This document shows positions 16,918 to 25,335 of a DNA stretch of 64,000 bases, piece after piece. This stretch comes from Syntrophomonas sp. UBA5314 (GTDB lineage: Bacteria > Bacillota > Syntrophomonadia > Syntrophomonadales > Syntrophomonadaceae). Where the stretch lies: contig DHRK01000007.1 in assembly GCA_002410325.1 (NCBI GenBank), positions 301,940 to 365,939 of the forward strand. Direction: 5' to 3'. Below the pieces are notes generated by a model that was not told the DNA's origin, made no database searches, and was given only the letters and a program-made list of their open reading frames with translations. The translations under genes and the position numbers were made by a program. Every line of letters begins with the position of its first letter. Within the stretch, counting starts at the first letter, position 1.

Positions 16918-18273
16918 TCAGCCGAGCAGGTCTTTGCGGCGCAGCGCGTCATATATGACAGGCAGGATCTGCTTCTTGCGGGACATGACCCCGGGCATGT
17001 AGATCCGGTTCCGCCCGGACCCGCTTCCCAGGGCCTGGTCAAGCATGGACCGCTCCCGGCCGGCAATCAACAGCTCGCTGGACTCTTCGAGTATGTCGGT
17101 CAACATCAGACACATAAAAGCATATCCCCGCTCCTGGCAGAGTTCCTCCATCGCAGCCAGGAAGGCGGCCTTCCTGACTTCCAGCCCGGATACGTCGATG
17201 ATCTCGATCTGGGCCACCGCAAAAAGCAAGTCCCCGCTGCTGTATTCCTTGAGGTCTGAGCCCACCAGCTCCCGTTCATCCCGGTCACCCAGCTGCATAG
17301 CCTGGGAGAAGATCTGTTTACCCCAATCGATCGGGTTTAACCCGGAAACCTGCTCCAGGTAAGCCGCTATTTTTTGGTCCTTGGGGCTGGTGGTGGGAGA
17401 CCGGAAAATGAGGGTATCGGACAAAATACCCGATAGAAGCAATCCGGCCAGATGCTTGTCAAGCGTGAACGAACTGTCCAAAAACTTCTCTGCAATCAGG
17501 GTGGAAGTTGAGCCCACCGGTTCATTGTGAAAATAGATGGGCGAAATGGTCTGAAGATCGCCCACCCGGTGATGGTCGATGATTTCCAGGATTTCAGCCT
17601 GCTCCACTCCGTCCACCGCCTGTTGTTTTTCATTGTGGTCCACCAGGATCAGCCGCTTGCGCTTCATCTGCAGCAGGTGGTAGCGGGATATCATTCCCAG
17701 GTAGCTGTTCTTCTCATCAAGCACCGGATAGTTGCGAAAGCGGGACTTTAACATCTGTTTGCGCGCTTCCTCGACCGGGTCATCCGTTTCAAATACTACC
17801 AGATCGCGGCTTTTCATTATTTCTCCTACCTTCTGCTGCAAAACCCGCCCGAGTATCCGGGGGCTCTGCTCAACAGCTCCGGCGTCCCCCAGGTTTTCCA
17901 TAAAGATCAAGGCCACGTCGCCGATAGTGAGCAAGCCCAAAAATTTGCCGGCCTGGTCAAGGACCGGAACGGTCTTGATTTTCTGTTCGCGCATCATCCG
18001 GCTCAATTCAACCAGGCTGGTTTCAGGATGCACATGCGGGAGCGGTTGGTCATCCAACAGATCCTCAACCGTATTGGCTACGCTTTTTAACCACAGCGGT
18101 TTTTGAAAACCCAGGGCGTCCAAAACGTAAACCGCTTCATCACTCAATTCGCCGGCTACCGCCGCCTGGAATAACCCCTCGCCGCCGGCCTGCTTGTAGG
18201 CCTGGTATCCAATAGCCGATGCCACCGAATCCAGATCCGGGTTCTTATGCCCGATTATATAAACTGGTTTCAT
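16918..18273 (-). CDS. Putative manganese-dependent inorganic pyrophosphatase with CBS domains
   Basis: 451 residues. The DHH-type family II pyrophosphatase motifs are GHKNPDLDSVASA near the start and EIIDHHRVGDL near residue 234, with the DHHA2 domain following (NEPVGSTSTLIAEKFL, FRSPTTSPKDQKIAA). Between them are two CBS modules (about residues 70-130 and 150-205, with TVPVLDQAGKFLGLLTIGDV and NYPVLDEKNSYLGMISRYHLL). CBS domains of this family bind adenine nucleotides and control activity. The DRTGG domain that often sits between the CBS modules is absent. ATG 18273 is chosen; GGAG is unusually close (2 bases), so the exact start is uncertain. Confidence 0.88.
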   Translation of the reverse strand: MKPVYIIGHKNPDLDSVASAIGYQAYKQAGGEGLFQAAVAGELSDEAVYVLDALGFQKPLWLKSVANTVEDLLDDQPLPHVHPETSLVELSRMMREQKIKTVPVLDQAGKFLGLLTIGDVALIFMENLGDAGAVEQSPRILGRVLQQKVGEIMKSRDLVVFETDDPVEEARKQMLKSRFRNYPVLDEKNSYLGMISRYHLLQMKRKRLILVDHNEKQQAVDGVEQAEILEIIDHHRVGDLQTISPIYFHNEPVGSTSTLIAEKFLDSSFTLDKHLAGLLLSGILSDTLIFRSPTTSPKDQKIAAYLEQVSGLNPIDWGKQIFSQAMQLGDRDERELVGSDLKEYSSGDLLFAVAQIEIIDVSGLEVRKAAFLAAMEELCQERGYAFMCLMLTDILEESSELLIAGRERSMLDQALGSGSGRNRIYMPGVMSRKKQILPVIYDALRRKDLLG

Positions 18274-18539
18274 CACTCCATGTGCCGCCCGGAGCTAGAG
18301 TTGACAGTATACCAGCCCCCAGGCGCTCCCCTTTCTGATGGTCTTGACATATTCTAGCATGAAATATGCTCCGGGTTAAGCTGGCCGATGCCCGGGCCAT
18401 AATTCCCCGATCCGGTTATAATTGGATATAATAAGACTATTAAACTTACGCGGCCGGTACTTTAACTTTCAATCAGCGAATTACAAATGTTTATCTATAT
18501 AAGTAAAAGTCAATAAACTAATGGGAAGGGGTTGAGGAA

Positions 18540-19667
18540 ATGATAAACGAGGAGCGCCTGCAAAAACGCTTCATTGAACTGGTAGAGATCGACTCTCCCT
18601 CCGGGCACGAGGCTCGGCTGCGCGACTTCCTCAAAGACATCTGGCAGCAGCGCGGCCTTTTTATAGAGGAAGATGAAGCCGGCCGGAGGCTGGGCGGCGA
18701 TTCGGGCAATATTTTGATCCGGGTTCCCGGAACCAGGCCGGGGCCGGCCATATTGTTCTGCGCCCATATGGATACGGTTGAACCGGGGCGGGGCATAAAA
18801 GCCCGGGTAGACGAAGACGGCTACATCCGCAGCGCCGGAGAAACCATCCTGGGTTCGGACGATAAAGTGGCCATAGCCGCACTACTGGAAGTCTATGACT
18901 GCCTGCAGGAAAACCAGCTGCCCTATCCGGATCTGGAATTTTTGTTTACGGTCAGCGAGGAACAGGGGCTTTTAGGTTCCAAGGAGTTCGATTTTTCTAA
19001 GCTTAAAGCCACCCTGGCCTACGTCCTTGATGACGGGCACCCGCCGGGTTCCATCGTAGTCCGCTCACCCTGCCAGAACGGAATGGAATATATAGTCAAG
19101 GGTCAGGCCGCTCATGCCGGGATGAACCCGGAAAAGGGCGTAAACGCTATTCAGGCGGCCGCCGCCGCCCTGGCCAAAATGCCCTGTGGAAGGATAGACG
19201 AGGAAACCACCTGCAATTTCGGTCTTATTCAAGGCGGAACGGCCCGCAATATCGTGGCCGATTACTGCAAGATCTACGGTGAAGCCCGCAGCTTGAATGA
19301 GAAAAAACTGGAATCATTAAGCGAGAAGCTCAAGTCTATCTTCATTGAGGAGGTTGAACGCTACGGGGCTTCGGCGGAGGTAAATGTCAAATTCCTGTAC
19401 CCGGCGGTAACCCTGGACGCCAGTCAGGAGGTTTGCCGGCTCGCTCAAAAAGCAGCCTCCCGGATCGGCTTGCCCTGCCGGGAAGTAAGCACCGGCGGCG
19501 GCAGTGATGCCAGCATCATAAACGGGCACGGCATCCCCTGTGCCAATTTGTCAGTCGGAATGCAGGAGGTTCACACCTGCCAGGAGCAGATAGCCGTTGA
19601 CGACATTTCGCGGGTGGCCCGTTGGATTCTGGCCATAATTGAAGAAGCCGTTCAGAGCGTCGATTAA
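18540..19667 (+). CDS. M20 family metallopeptidase (PepT-like)
   Basis: 375 residues. Zinc-binding and catalytic motifs of M20 are seen: FCAHMDTVEPG (His, catalytic Asp), LGSDDKVAIAAL (bridging Asp), FTVSEEQGLLGS (catalytic Glu), and GMQEVHTCQEQI (His). The dimerisation domain is inserted around residues 180-290 (GQAAHAGMNPEKGVNAIQAAA, in parts AAHAGMNPEKGVNAI). These enzymes are cytoplasmic di- or tripeptidases; PepT-like is the closest subfamily by motif. ATG 18540 follows GAAGGGG. It is divergent from the pyrophosphatase gene across 263 bp that contain two TATAAT-like boxes near 18417-18432. Confidence 0.9.
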   Translation: MINEERLQKRFIELVEIDSPSGHEARLRDFLKDIWQQRGLFIEEDEAGRRLGGDSGNILIRVPGTRPGPAILFCAHMDTVEPGRGIKARVDEDGYIRSAGETILGSDDKVAIAALLEVYDCLQENQLPYPDLEFLFTVSEEQGLLGSKEFDFSKLKATLAYVLDDGHPPGSIVVRSPCQNGMEYIVKGQAAHAGMNPEKGVNAIQAAAAALAKMPCGRIDEETTCNFGLIQGGTARNIVADYCKIYGEARSLNEKKLESLSEKLKSIFIEEVERYGASAEVNVKFLYPAVTLDASQEVCRLAQKAASRIGLPCREVSTGGGSDASIINGHGIPCANLSVGMQEVHTCQEQIAVDDISRVARWILAIIEEAVQSVD

Positions 19668-19683
19668 AGTGAATTTCTTCGTC

Positions 19684-19775
19684 ATAGGCAAAATCCGCTC
19701 AATCAACGTACTATTGTACGCCTCAATCGCGGATTTTGCCTATTCCTTGACCTTCACTTCCATCGCTCGCTCTGA
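19684..19775 (-). repeat. Palindromic repeat family, copy 2
   Basis: The hairpin has a perfect 15-bp outer stem ATAGGCAAAATCCGC (19684-19698) / GCGGATTTTGCCTAT (19729-19743) and an inner CGTAC-TATT-GTACG stem. Read on the minus strand it is preceded by CAGAGCGAGCGATGGAAGTG (19775-19756) and then GAAGGTCAAGG, the same head as copy 1, here directly joined to the hairpin. The 300 bp between the peptidase and NUDIX genes contain this element and no other gene I can support. It could also act as a transcription terminator or processing site for the peptidase mRNA. Confidence 0.7.
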
Positions 19776-19967
19776 ATATTCAATGTAGGTTCAGGCGTAT
19801 AAGCTCAAGCAATGTTGTATCCGGCGGATATTGATGTAAAAAGCTCAGAATATCCTGAAATCGTCCCTGTAAAAATACGCCATGGGCATATACTTGTATC
19901 TGCATTTTTTTCACCTCTGAAGCAGTGTATGCACAGATCGCCCAAACCATACAAGGAGGTTAAACAT

Positions 19968-20513
19968 TTGGACTTTACAGAAAAAACCCTGGAATCGACC
20001 AGCATATTTGAAGGAAAAATCATTAAACTGCGGGTGGAGCGGGTGGCTTTGCCAGACGGACGGGAAGGCAGCCGGGAGATTGTCGAGCACCGGGGCGCGG
20101 TGGCTATGGTCGCTTTGGATGAGGAGGGCGACATCATACTGGTCCGGCAATACCGTAAAGCCCTGGAACAGACCACCCTGGAAATACCGGCCGGAACCCT
20201 GGAAGACTGCGAAGACCCGCTGGCCTGCGCCCGGCGAGAACTGGAAGAAGAAATAAAAATGAAAGCGGCCCGCTGGGAAAAGCTCCTCGACTATTACAGC
20301 GCCCCGGGCTTCTGCAATGAAATACTGCATCTTTATCTAGCCCGGGATCTGTCCGCCAGCTTTGCCGAGGCCGATGAAGACGAATTCCTGGAAATAGTCA
20401 AACTCCCCCTGGCAACCGCCTATAAATATATATTTGAAGGCAAGATAGTGGACGGCAAAAGCATCATAGGCATTCAACACGCTTTTTGGGCCCTCCGGGG
20501 AGAGAGTCGGTGA
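19968..20513 (+). CDS. NUDIX hydrolase, ADP-ribose pyrophosphatase type
   Basis: 181 residues. The NUDIX box is GTLEDCEDPLACARRELEEE followed by IKMKA: G-x5-E-x7-RE-x-x-EE is intact, while the usual G near its end is K. IILVRQYRKALEQTTLEIPAG is typical of the ADP-ribose pyrophosphatase (NudF/YqkG) group, which splits ADP-ribose into AMP and ribose-5-phosphate. TTG 19968 is chosen because AAGGAGG lies 8 bases upstream; the in-frame ATG at 19812 would precede that site. It overlaps the next gene in a GTGA junction. Confidence 0.92.
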   Translation: MDFTEKTLESTSIFEGKIIKLRVERVALPDGREGSREIVEHRGAVAMVALDEEGDIILVRQYRKALEQTTLEIPAGTLEDCEDPLACARRELEEEIKMKAARWEKLLDYYSAPGFCNEILHLYLARDLSASFAEADEDEFLEIVKLPLATAYKYIFEGKIVDGKSIIGIQHAFWALRGESR

Positions 20514-21691
20514 AGACTTACTTCGCCGATCTCCATGTGCATATCGGGCAAGCCGAAGGCCAGGCGGTCAAGATCACCGCTTCCCGCGACCTTCAGCTAA
20601 AAACCCTGCTGTACCGCGACGCTCCCCGGAAGGGCCTGGATATCGTGGGGATGGTTGATGCCGCCTGTATTCCGGTAGAGCGGGAAATCACCGAACTGGT
20701 CAGACAGGGCGACCTGCAAGAGCTAGCCGCCGGGGGTTTTTTAGCCAGAAACGGAGTTTTGCTCATCGCCGCAGCTGAAGTAGAAAGCAGCGAAGGGGTT
20801 CATTCCCTTATTTACATGCCCTCCCTGGACAGCATTCACCGCTATCAGAAATATATCCGCAGCCGGGTCAAAAACCTCTCCTTATCGACTCAAAAAGCAT
20901 CCGTCAGGATCAGAGAGCTCATCAATCTGAGCCTCATACTCGACGGGATATATTGCCCGGCCCACGCCTTCACACCCCACAAGGGGGTCTACGGCTGCTG
21001 TACAGCCAGCCTGGAGGATCTGCTGGGGCCGGATTTTGCCTGCCTTAAAGTTCTGGAGCTCGGTTTAAGCTCCGATTCGGATATGGCCGGTCTTTTGTCC
21101 GAATGCCGCCATTTCAGTTTTCTTTCCAATTCCGACGCCCATTCCCCGGCCAACCTGGGACGCGAGTACAATCTGCTGCGCATGCGGGAGAAGAACTTTG
21201 CTGAATTGAAGCTTTGCCTGGAAAACCGGGAGGGACGCAAGATCATTGCCAACTACGGCATGGACCCGGTCATGGGCAAATATCACCGCAGCTATTGCCC
21301 GTCGTGCGATCTTATCATTGAACTGCCCGCTCCGGTTCAGGCCTGCCCGGGGTGCGCCAGCACCAGCCTGATAAACGGGGTTTACGATCGGATTATGGAG
21401 ATCAGGAGCTATGATCAGCCCCATCATCCCCTTTTTCGGCCGCCCTATAATTACCGGGTGCCTTTAAGGCAGTTGCCGGGGGTCGGAGCCAAAAAGGCCC
21501 AGGTTTTGCTGCAGGCCTTCGGCAATGAAATTGAGTTCCTGGAACGGGCGGAAATCGATAAAATTGCCAGAGTGGGCGGAAGCGACCTGGCCAGGATCAT
21601 CCAGCGCATGCGCCGGGGCCGCCTGCCCATCAAACCGGGGGGCGGCGGCCGTTATGGCAAGGTTGCGCCGCTGAAAGAGTGGCCGGACTGA
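20510..21691 (+). CDS. Endonuclease Q-like PHP domain protein
   Basis: 393 residues. PHP catalytic motifs are FADLHVHIG at the N-terminus, AEVESSEGVH, CPAHAFTPHKGVYG and FLSNSDAHSP. A CxxC-x(n)-CxxC zinc ribbon follows (YCPSCD ... CPGCAS), then a helix-hairpin-helix (LRQLPGVGAKKAQVLLQAFG). This order matches bacterial and archaeal EndoQ, which nicks DNA 5' of deaminated bases such as uracil and hypoxanthine. GTG 20510 overlaps the NUDIX stop (GTGA). Its last 115 bp occur again, in diverged form, at 47528-47638. Confidence 0.88.
   Translation: MKTYFADLHVHIGQAEGQAVKITASRDLQLKTLLYRDAPRKGLDIVGMVDAACIPVEREITELVRQGDLQELAAGGFLARNGVLLIAAAEVESSEGVHSLIYMPSLDSIHRYQKYIRSRVKNLSLSTQKASVRIRELINLSLILDGIYCPAHAFTPHKGVYGCCTASLEDLLGPDFACLKVLELGLSSDSDMAGLLSECRHFSFLSNSDAHSPANLGREYNLLRMREKNFAELKLCLENREGRKIIANYGMDPVMGKYHRSYCPSCDLIIELPAPVQACPGCASTSLINGVYDRIMEIRSYDQPHHPLFRPPYNYRVPLRQLPGVGAKKAQVLLQAFGNEIEFLERAEIDKIARVGGSDLARIIQRMRRGRLPIKPGGGGRYGKVAPLKEWPD
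21575..21689 (+). repeat. Left copy of a long direct repeat (3' end of EndoQ gene)
   Basis: This segment and 47528-47638 align along their whole length with scattered, mostly third-position differences and one 3-base gap. The left copy is part of the intact gene, the right copy is a stand-alone fragment. The block between them is about 26 kb. Confidence 0.85.
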
Positions 21692-21807
21692 AAAAATTAG
21701 AAAAGCCATTTTATAAATTTCAAATTACTTACAAAGGTTATTGCCGATGATAAACGAAGTACCAATGTTATAAGTGTCTGTTGAAGCTTGTGAGGGGGTA
21801 AGTGGAG

Positions 21808-23172
21808 ATGGATATCGAAACAGCATATAAGGAAATTATTGACCAAAATAAATATATGTCTGGATATATCATCGATGATCAGGGTTATATAGTATACATG
21901 AACAACACGTATCTACAGATTCTTAATCTGGAAAAAGATGCAGTGCTGGGTAAGCATATTCTTGAAATCTCACCCAATACAAAGACCCTTTCCGTTCTAA
22001 AGACAGGTGAGGCAATTAATGGCTATAACTGGAGGGTCAAAGGCCGGAACATGATTGCTTCTTCGATACCCATATATAAAGATGGCAAAGTGATCGGAGC
22101 TTTTGCCTATAGCCTTTTTTTGGATATTTTAGATGCCAAAGAGATGATCGAGAGTTTAATGTGGGAGCTCAACAAGTATAAAGATGAAGTCAGGATATTA
22201 CATAGGGCTAAATATAGTTTTAGCGATCTCATCGGGAGCAGCGAAGAATTTTTAAAGGTAATAAACCTGGCCAGGCAGTTGGCGAGCCATCCTGATACCA
22301 CGGTGTTGATAACCGGGGAAAGCGGAACCGGCAAGGAGTTATTAGCCAATGCAATCCATAATAGGAGTGCCCGGTCGGGATATCCGTTTATCAGAGTTAA
22401 TTGCGCTGCTATTCCAGAAAATTTACTGGAGTCAGAACTTTTTGGTTACGATGAGGGGGCTTATACCGGTGCCCAGAAGGGCGGAAGAGCTGGAAAATTT
22501 GAATTGGCCCAGGGCGGGACTATATTCCTTGATGAAATTGGCGAAATGTCCTACTTGATGCAAAGTAAGCTGTTAGTTTTTTTACAAGAACATGAAATAG
22601 AAAGGGTTGGAGGAAGCCAACCTATGGAATTGGATGTAAGAGTAATCGCTGCAACGAATCGAAATCTGGAGAAGATGGTTAGCGAAGGTTTATTCAGGCA
22701 AGACCTGTTTTTTCGTCTTAATGTTATTCACCTGGAAATGATACCGCTTTCCTCACATAAAGAAGACATACCACAGCTTATTGAGCACTTTTTAATCAAG
22801 TTTAATAGACGATTGGGGACCGATATAAAAGGCGTAACGGACAAGGCCCTGAAATCCCTGCAGCACTACCGTTGGCCTGGTAATGTTCGGGAGCTGCAAA
22901 ATGGGATGGAAAGGGCGGTGATTATAGCTAATATGGAGGGTTCCTCGCTGCTGAGCGGGCGTCATTTTAATTTTGTAAATACATCTGATGATCCGGAAAG
23001 CTTTTATCGCAGCAAGGACTTAAAGACGATCACTGAAGATGTTGAAAGGCAATTAATCAAACGCGCCTTAAAAGATGCTAACAACGATATTCAGACGGCC
23101 TCCAAATTTTTGGGCATTGACCGGGCTACTCTTTATCGCAAGATTAAGAAATACGGTTTTTCCGCATCATAA
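21808..23172 (+). CDS. Sigma-54-dependent transcriptional activator with PAS sensor
   Basis: 454 residues. A PAS domain occupies about residues 15-115 (GYIIDDQGYIVYMNNTYLQI, VIGAFAYSLFLDI). The AAA+ domain has Walker A GESGTGKE, the sigma-54 contact loop GAYTGAQKGG, Walker B TIFLDEIGEM and the R-finger region RQDLFFRLNVIHLEMIPL (in parts RQDLFFRLNVI). The C-terminus is a Fis-type HTH (IQTASKFLGIDRATLYRKIKKYG, in parts ASKFLGIDRATLYRKI). It activates a sigma-54 promoter after the PAS domain senses a signal. ATG 21808 has AGGGGG 9 bases upstream. The adjacent -24/-12 promoter at 23534 makes the beta-oxidation operon the likely target (inference). Confidence 0.93.
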   Translation: MDIETAYKEIIDQNKYMSGYIIDDQGYIVYMNNTYLQILNLEKDAVLGKHILEISPNTKTLSVLKTGEAINGYNWRVKGRNMIASSIPIYKDGKVIGAFAYSLFLDILDAKEMIESLMWELNKYKDEVRILHRAKYSFSDLIGSSEEFLKVINLARQLASHPDTTVLITGESGTGKELLANAIHNRSARSGYPFIRVNCAAIPENLLESELFGYDEGAYTGAQKGGRAGKFELAQGGTIFLDEIGEMSYLMQSKLLVFLQEHEIERVGGSQPMELDVRVIAATNRNLEKMVSEGLFRQDLFFRLNVIHLEMIPLSSHKEDIPQLIEHFLIKFNRRLGTDIKGVTDKALKSLQHYRWPGNVRELQNGMERAVIIANMEGSSLLSGRHFNFVNTSDDPESFYRSKDLKTITEDVERQLIKRALKDANNDIQTASKFLGIDRATLYRKIKKYGFSAS

Positions 23173-23209
23173 ATGGTTTGCTTATTTAATAAAGGCCTTC
23201 TAAAATACT

Positions 23210-23234
23210 AGCCTCCAAAGGCTTTCTTTTTTTT
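23210..23234 (+). terminator. Intrinsic terminator of the sigma-54 activator gene
   Basis: AGCCT-CCAA-AGGCT stem followed by TTCTTTTTTTT. It lies 38 bases after the stop codon. The 495 bp between this gene and hbd contain only regulatory elements. Confidence 0.7.
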
Positions 23235-23364
23235 CAGACTTCTGGCTGCCAACTAAAAAATCTCCGCCACTATTTTATAAGCCGATCCCGCAGCCCTAAA
23301 GGGCGGCATTCACGCTGTATTTCCCCTATAAAGCCAAGAAAAATATTACCCTGTTCAAAGATAA

Positions 23365-23400
23365 AAAAGCTTTTACATTCTGTTTATTGCAAAAGCTTTT
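23365..23400. promoter_or_regulatory. Two AAAAGCTTTT palindromes, candidate activator sites
   Basis: The 10-bp palindrome AAAAGCTTTT occurs at 23365-23374 and 23391-23400, 26 bp apart. The pair lies about 140-175 bp upstream of the -12 element, where enhancer-binding proteins normally bind. Assignment to the activator at 21808 is inference; simple AT-rich palindromes occur by chance more often than GC-rich ones. Confidence 0.35.
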
Positions 23401-23491
23401 ATCATTTTGCTACAGCCTAAAAAACTCAACTTGCAGGAATCCGTTAACGAAAATGCGACAAAATAATACACCAAATAAACCAAGAATTTTA

Positions 23492-23520
23492 GGAAAGCTC
23501 ATAAAATTGGGCTTTCTTTA
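23492..23520 (+). terminator. Weak hairpin before the sigma-54 promoter
   Basis: GGAAAGC/GCTTTCT (one G-T pair) with a 12-base loop, followed by a short T-rich stretch. It may insulate the hbd promoter from upstream read-through. Confidence 0.35.
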
Positions 23521-23533
23521 TGTTTCTGCATGA

Positions 23534-23549
23534 TGGCATATTTATTGCT
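23534..23549 (+). promoter_or_regulatory. Sigma-54 (-24/-12) promoter of hbd-crt-thl-acd
   Basis: TGGCATATTTATTGCT matches TGGCAYRNNNNTTGCW at every specified position, with GG and GC at the required distance. The predicted start is near 23561, giving a leader of about 107 bases before hbd. A sigma-54 activator gene lies just upstream. Confidence 0.8.
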
Positions 23550-23667
23550 TTTCAAAATATCAGGTGAGGTAATTTGAGTTTTTAGGGGGTGAGATTTTTT
23601 AAAAGTGATTCGCTGTTCTTTCTATAAGGGGTGTTAGTTTTATTTTAGAGAAACGGGAGGTAAAATC

Positions 23668-24522
23668 ATGGGAATCAATAAAGTTGGAGTGTTAGGCGCG
23701 GGAACTATGGGCGCCGGGATTGCTCAGGTATCAGCCGAGGCGGGGCTTTCCGTGGTATTAGGAGATGTGGATGCTTCGATAGTAGCTAAAGCTATGAAGG
23801 GCATCATGAAATCCTGGCAGAAAGCGGTTGAAAAGGGCAAACTCGACGAGACTGCCAAGGCGCAGCGGGTGGCATTAATTAAGACCACTAGTAGTATGTC
23901 AGAATTCTCTGATTGTGATGTGGTCATTGAGGCCATCGTTGAAAACATGGATATCAAGAAAAAGGTGTTTAGCCAGTTGGATGAAATATGCAAGCCGGAC
24001 ACAATTCTCTCTTCAAATACTTCGGCTTTAAGTATCACCGAAATTGCTACCGCTACGAGAAGAGCAGACAAGGTTGTGGGGATGCATTTCTTTAATCCGG
24101 TGCCGGTAATGAAGTTGGTAGAAGTGATTCCCGGCTCAGAAGCCACGGATGCGGCAGTCGATACTATCATGGAATTATGCCGGAAAATTGGCAAGGAGCC
24201 GGTTAAAGCCAAGGAATGCCCTGGATTTATTGTCAACCGGATATTAGTGCCCTACTTGAATGAAGCAGCATTTGCCTATCAAGATGGCGTGGGTACAGTG
24301 GAAGAGATCGACAAAGCCATGAAACTGGGGGCTAACATGCCCATTGGCCCGTTGGCTCTTTGCGATATGGTGGGAATTGATGTCCTGCTAAGCGTCTGTG
24401 ATTATTACTGGAGGGAGTTTGGCGACTCCAAATACCGGCCTTCTTTGGCGCTCAAACAAAAAGTCAGAGCCGGGCATTTAGGGATAAAAAGCGGTCGGGG
24501 ATTCTACGACTACAAAAAGTGA
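23668..24522 (+). CDS. hbd: 3-hydroxybutyryl-CoA dehydrogenase
   Basis: 284 residues. Rossmann NAD site GVLGAGTMGAGIAQ at the N-terminus; SNTSALSITEIA and catalytic-site GMHFFNPVPVMKLVEV; C-terminal CPGFIVNRILVPYLNEA and GPLALCDMVGIDV. It oxidises (S)-3-hydroxybutyryl-CoA to acetoacetyl-CoA in the direction of butyrate oxidation, with NAD as acceptor. CGGGAGG precedes the ATG. First gene of a four-gene operon. Confidence 0.95.
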   Translation: MGINKVGVLGAGTMGAGIAQVSAEAGLSVVLGDVDASIVAKAMKGIMKSWQKAVEKGKLDETAKAQRVALIKTTSSMSEFSDCDVVIEAIVENMDIKKKVFSQLDEICKPDTILSSNTSALSITEIATATRRADKVVGMHFFNPVPVMKLVEVIPGSEATDAAVDTIMELCRKIGKEPVKAKECPGFIVNRILVPYLNEAAFAYQDGVGTVEEIDKAMKLGANMPIGPLALCDMVGIDVLLSVCDYYWREFGDSKYRPSLALKQKVRAGHLGIKSGRGFYDYKK

Positions 24523-24534
24523 GGAGGCTGCGAC

Positions 24535-25314
24535 TTGGAACTGCAAAATTTTTTATATGAAAAAGAGGCGGGAATTCGGATCGTAACCCTCAATCGACCC
24601 AAAGCCATGAATTCCATTAATGGAGAATTAATTGCAGAACTATCGCAGATTCTTGATGATATTGCAGCAGACCAGGCAGCAAGGGTTGTGATCCTGACCG
24701 GAGGAGAAAAAGTATTTGCCGCCGGCGGCGATGTCGCTTTTATGTCGAAGGCCAGCCCATTGGAAGTGGAAACCTTTGCATCGTCGGTAATGCATACCTT
24801 TTTAAAAATGGAGAAGCTGGACAAACCGATAATCGCCGCTATTAGTGGTTTGGCCCTGGGCGGCGGATGTGAAATGACTCTGGCTTGCGACATACGGATT
24901 GCCGCCGAGGGGGCGGTCTTCGGCATGCCGGAAATCAACCTCGGCATCATACCTGGGGCCGGAGGCACTCAGCGCTTAACCCGGTTGGTAGGGCCGGGAT
25001 GGGTGAAGTATTTGGTTATGACCGGTCAGACCATAGATACTGAGACCGCTTTTAAAATCGGATTGGTAAATCAAGTGGTACCCAAAGAAAACCTGATGGA
25101 TGAGGCTAAGAAACTGGCTTCCAAGTTAGCAGCCAAATCTCCGGTGGCATTAAAGGCAGCTAAGACTTGCATCAACTACGGTATGAATGTGGACCTGGCC
25201 TCGGGACTGGCCTATGAAGTTAAAAACATGGCTTTCTTATTCTCAACCGAAGACCAGAAGGAAGGGATGAAGGCTTTTTTGGAGAAGCGCAAGCCCCAGT
25301 TCATAGGCAAATAG
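24535..25314 (+). CDS. crt: Enoyl-CoA hydratase (crotonase)
   Basis: 259 residues. The oxyanion-hole and catalytic regions are ALGGGCEMTLACDIRIA and MPEINLGIIPGAGGTQRLTRLVG (in parts PEINLGIIPGAGGTQRL), with the two catalytic glutamates in the expected places. TTG start at 24535 with GAGGAGG 8 bases upstream. It hydrates crotonyl-CoA to 3-hydroxybutyryl-CoA. It starts 12 bp after hbd. Confidence 0.94.
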   Translation: MELQNFLYEKEAGIRIVTLNRPKAMNSINGELIAELSQILDDIAADQAARVVILTGGEKVFAAGGDVAFMSKASPLEVETFASSVMHTFLKMEKLDKPIIAAISGLALGGGCEMTLACDIRIAAEGAVFGMPEINLGIIPGAGGTQRLTRLVGPGWVKYLVMTGQTIDTETAFKIGLVNQVVPKENLMDEAKKLASKLAAKSPVALKAAKTCINYGMNVDLASGLAYEVKNMAFLFSTEDQKEGMKAFLEKRKPQFIGK

Positions 25315-25335
25315 TATTAAAGGGAGGACTTATTA

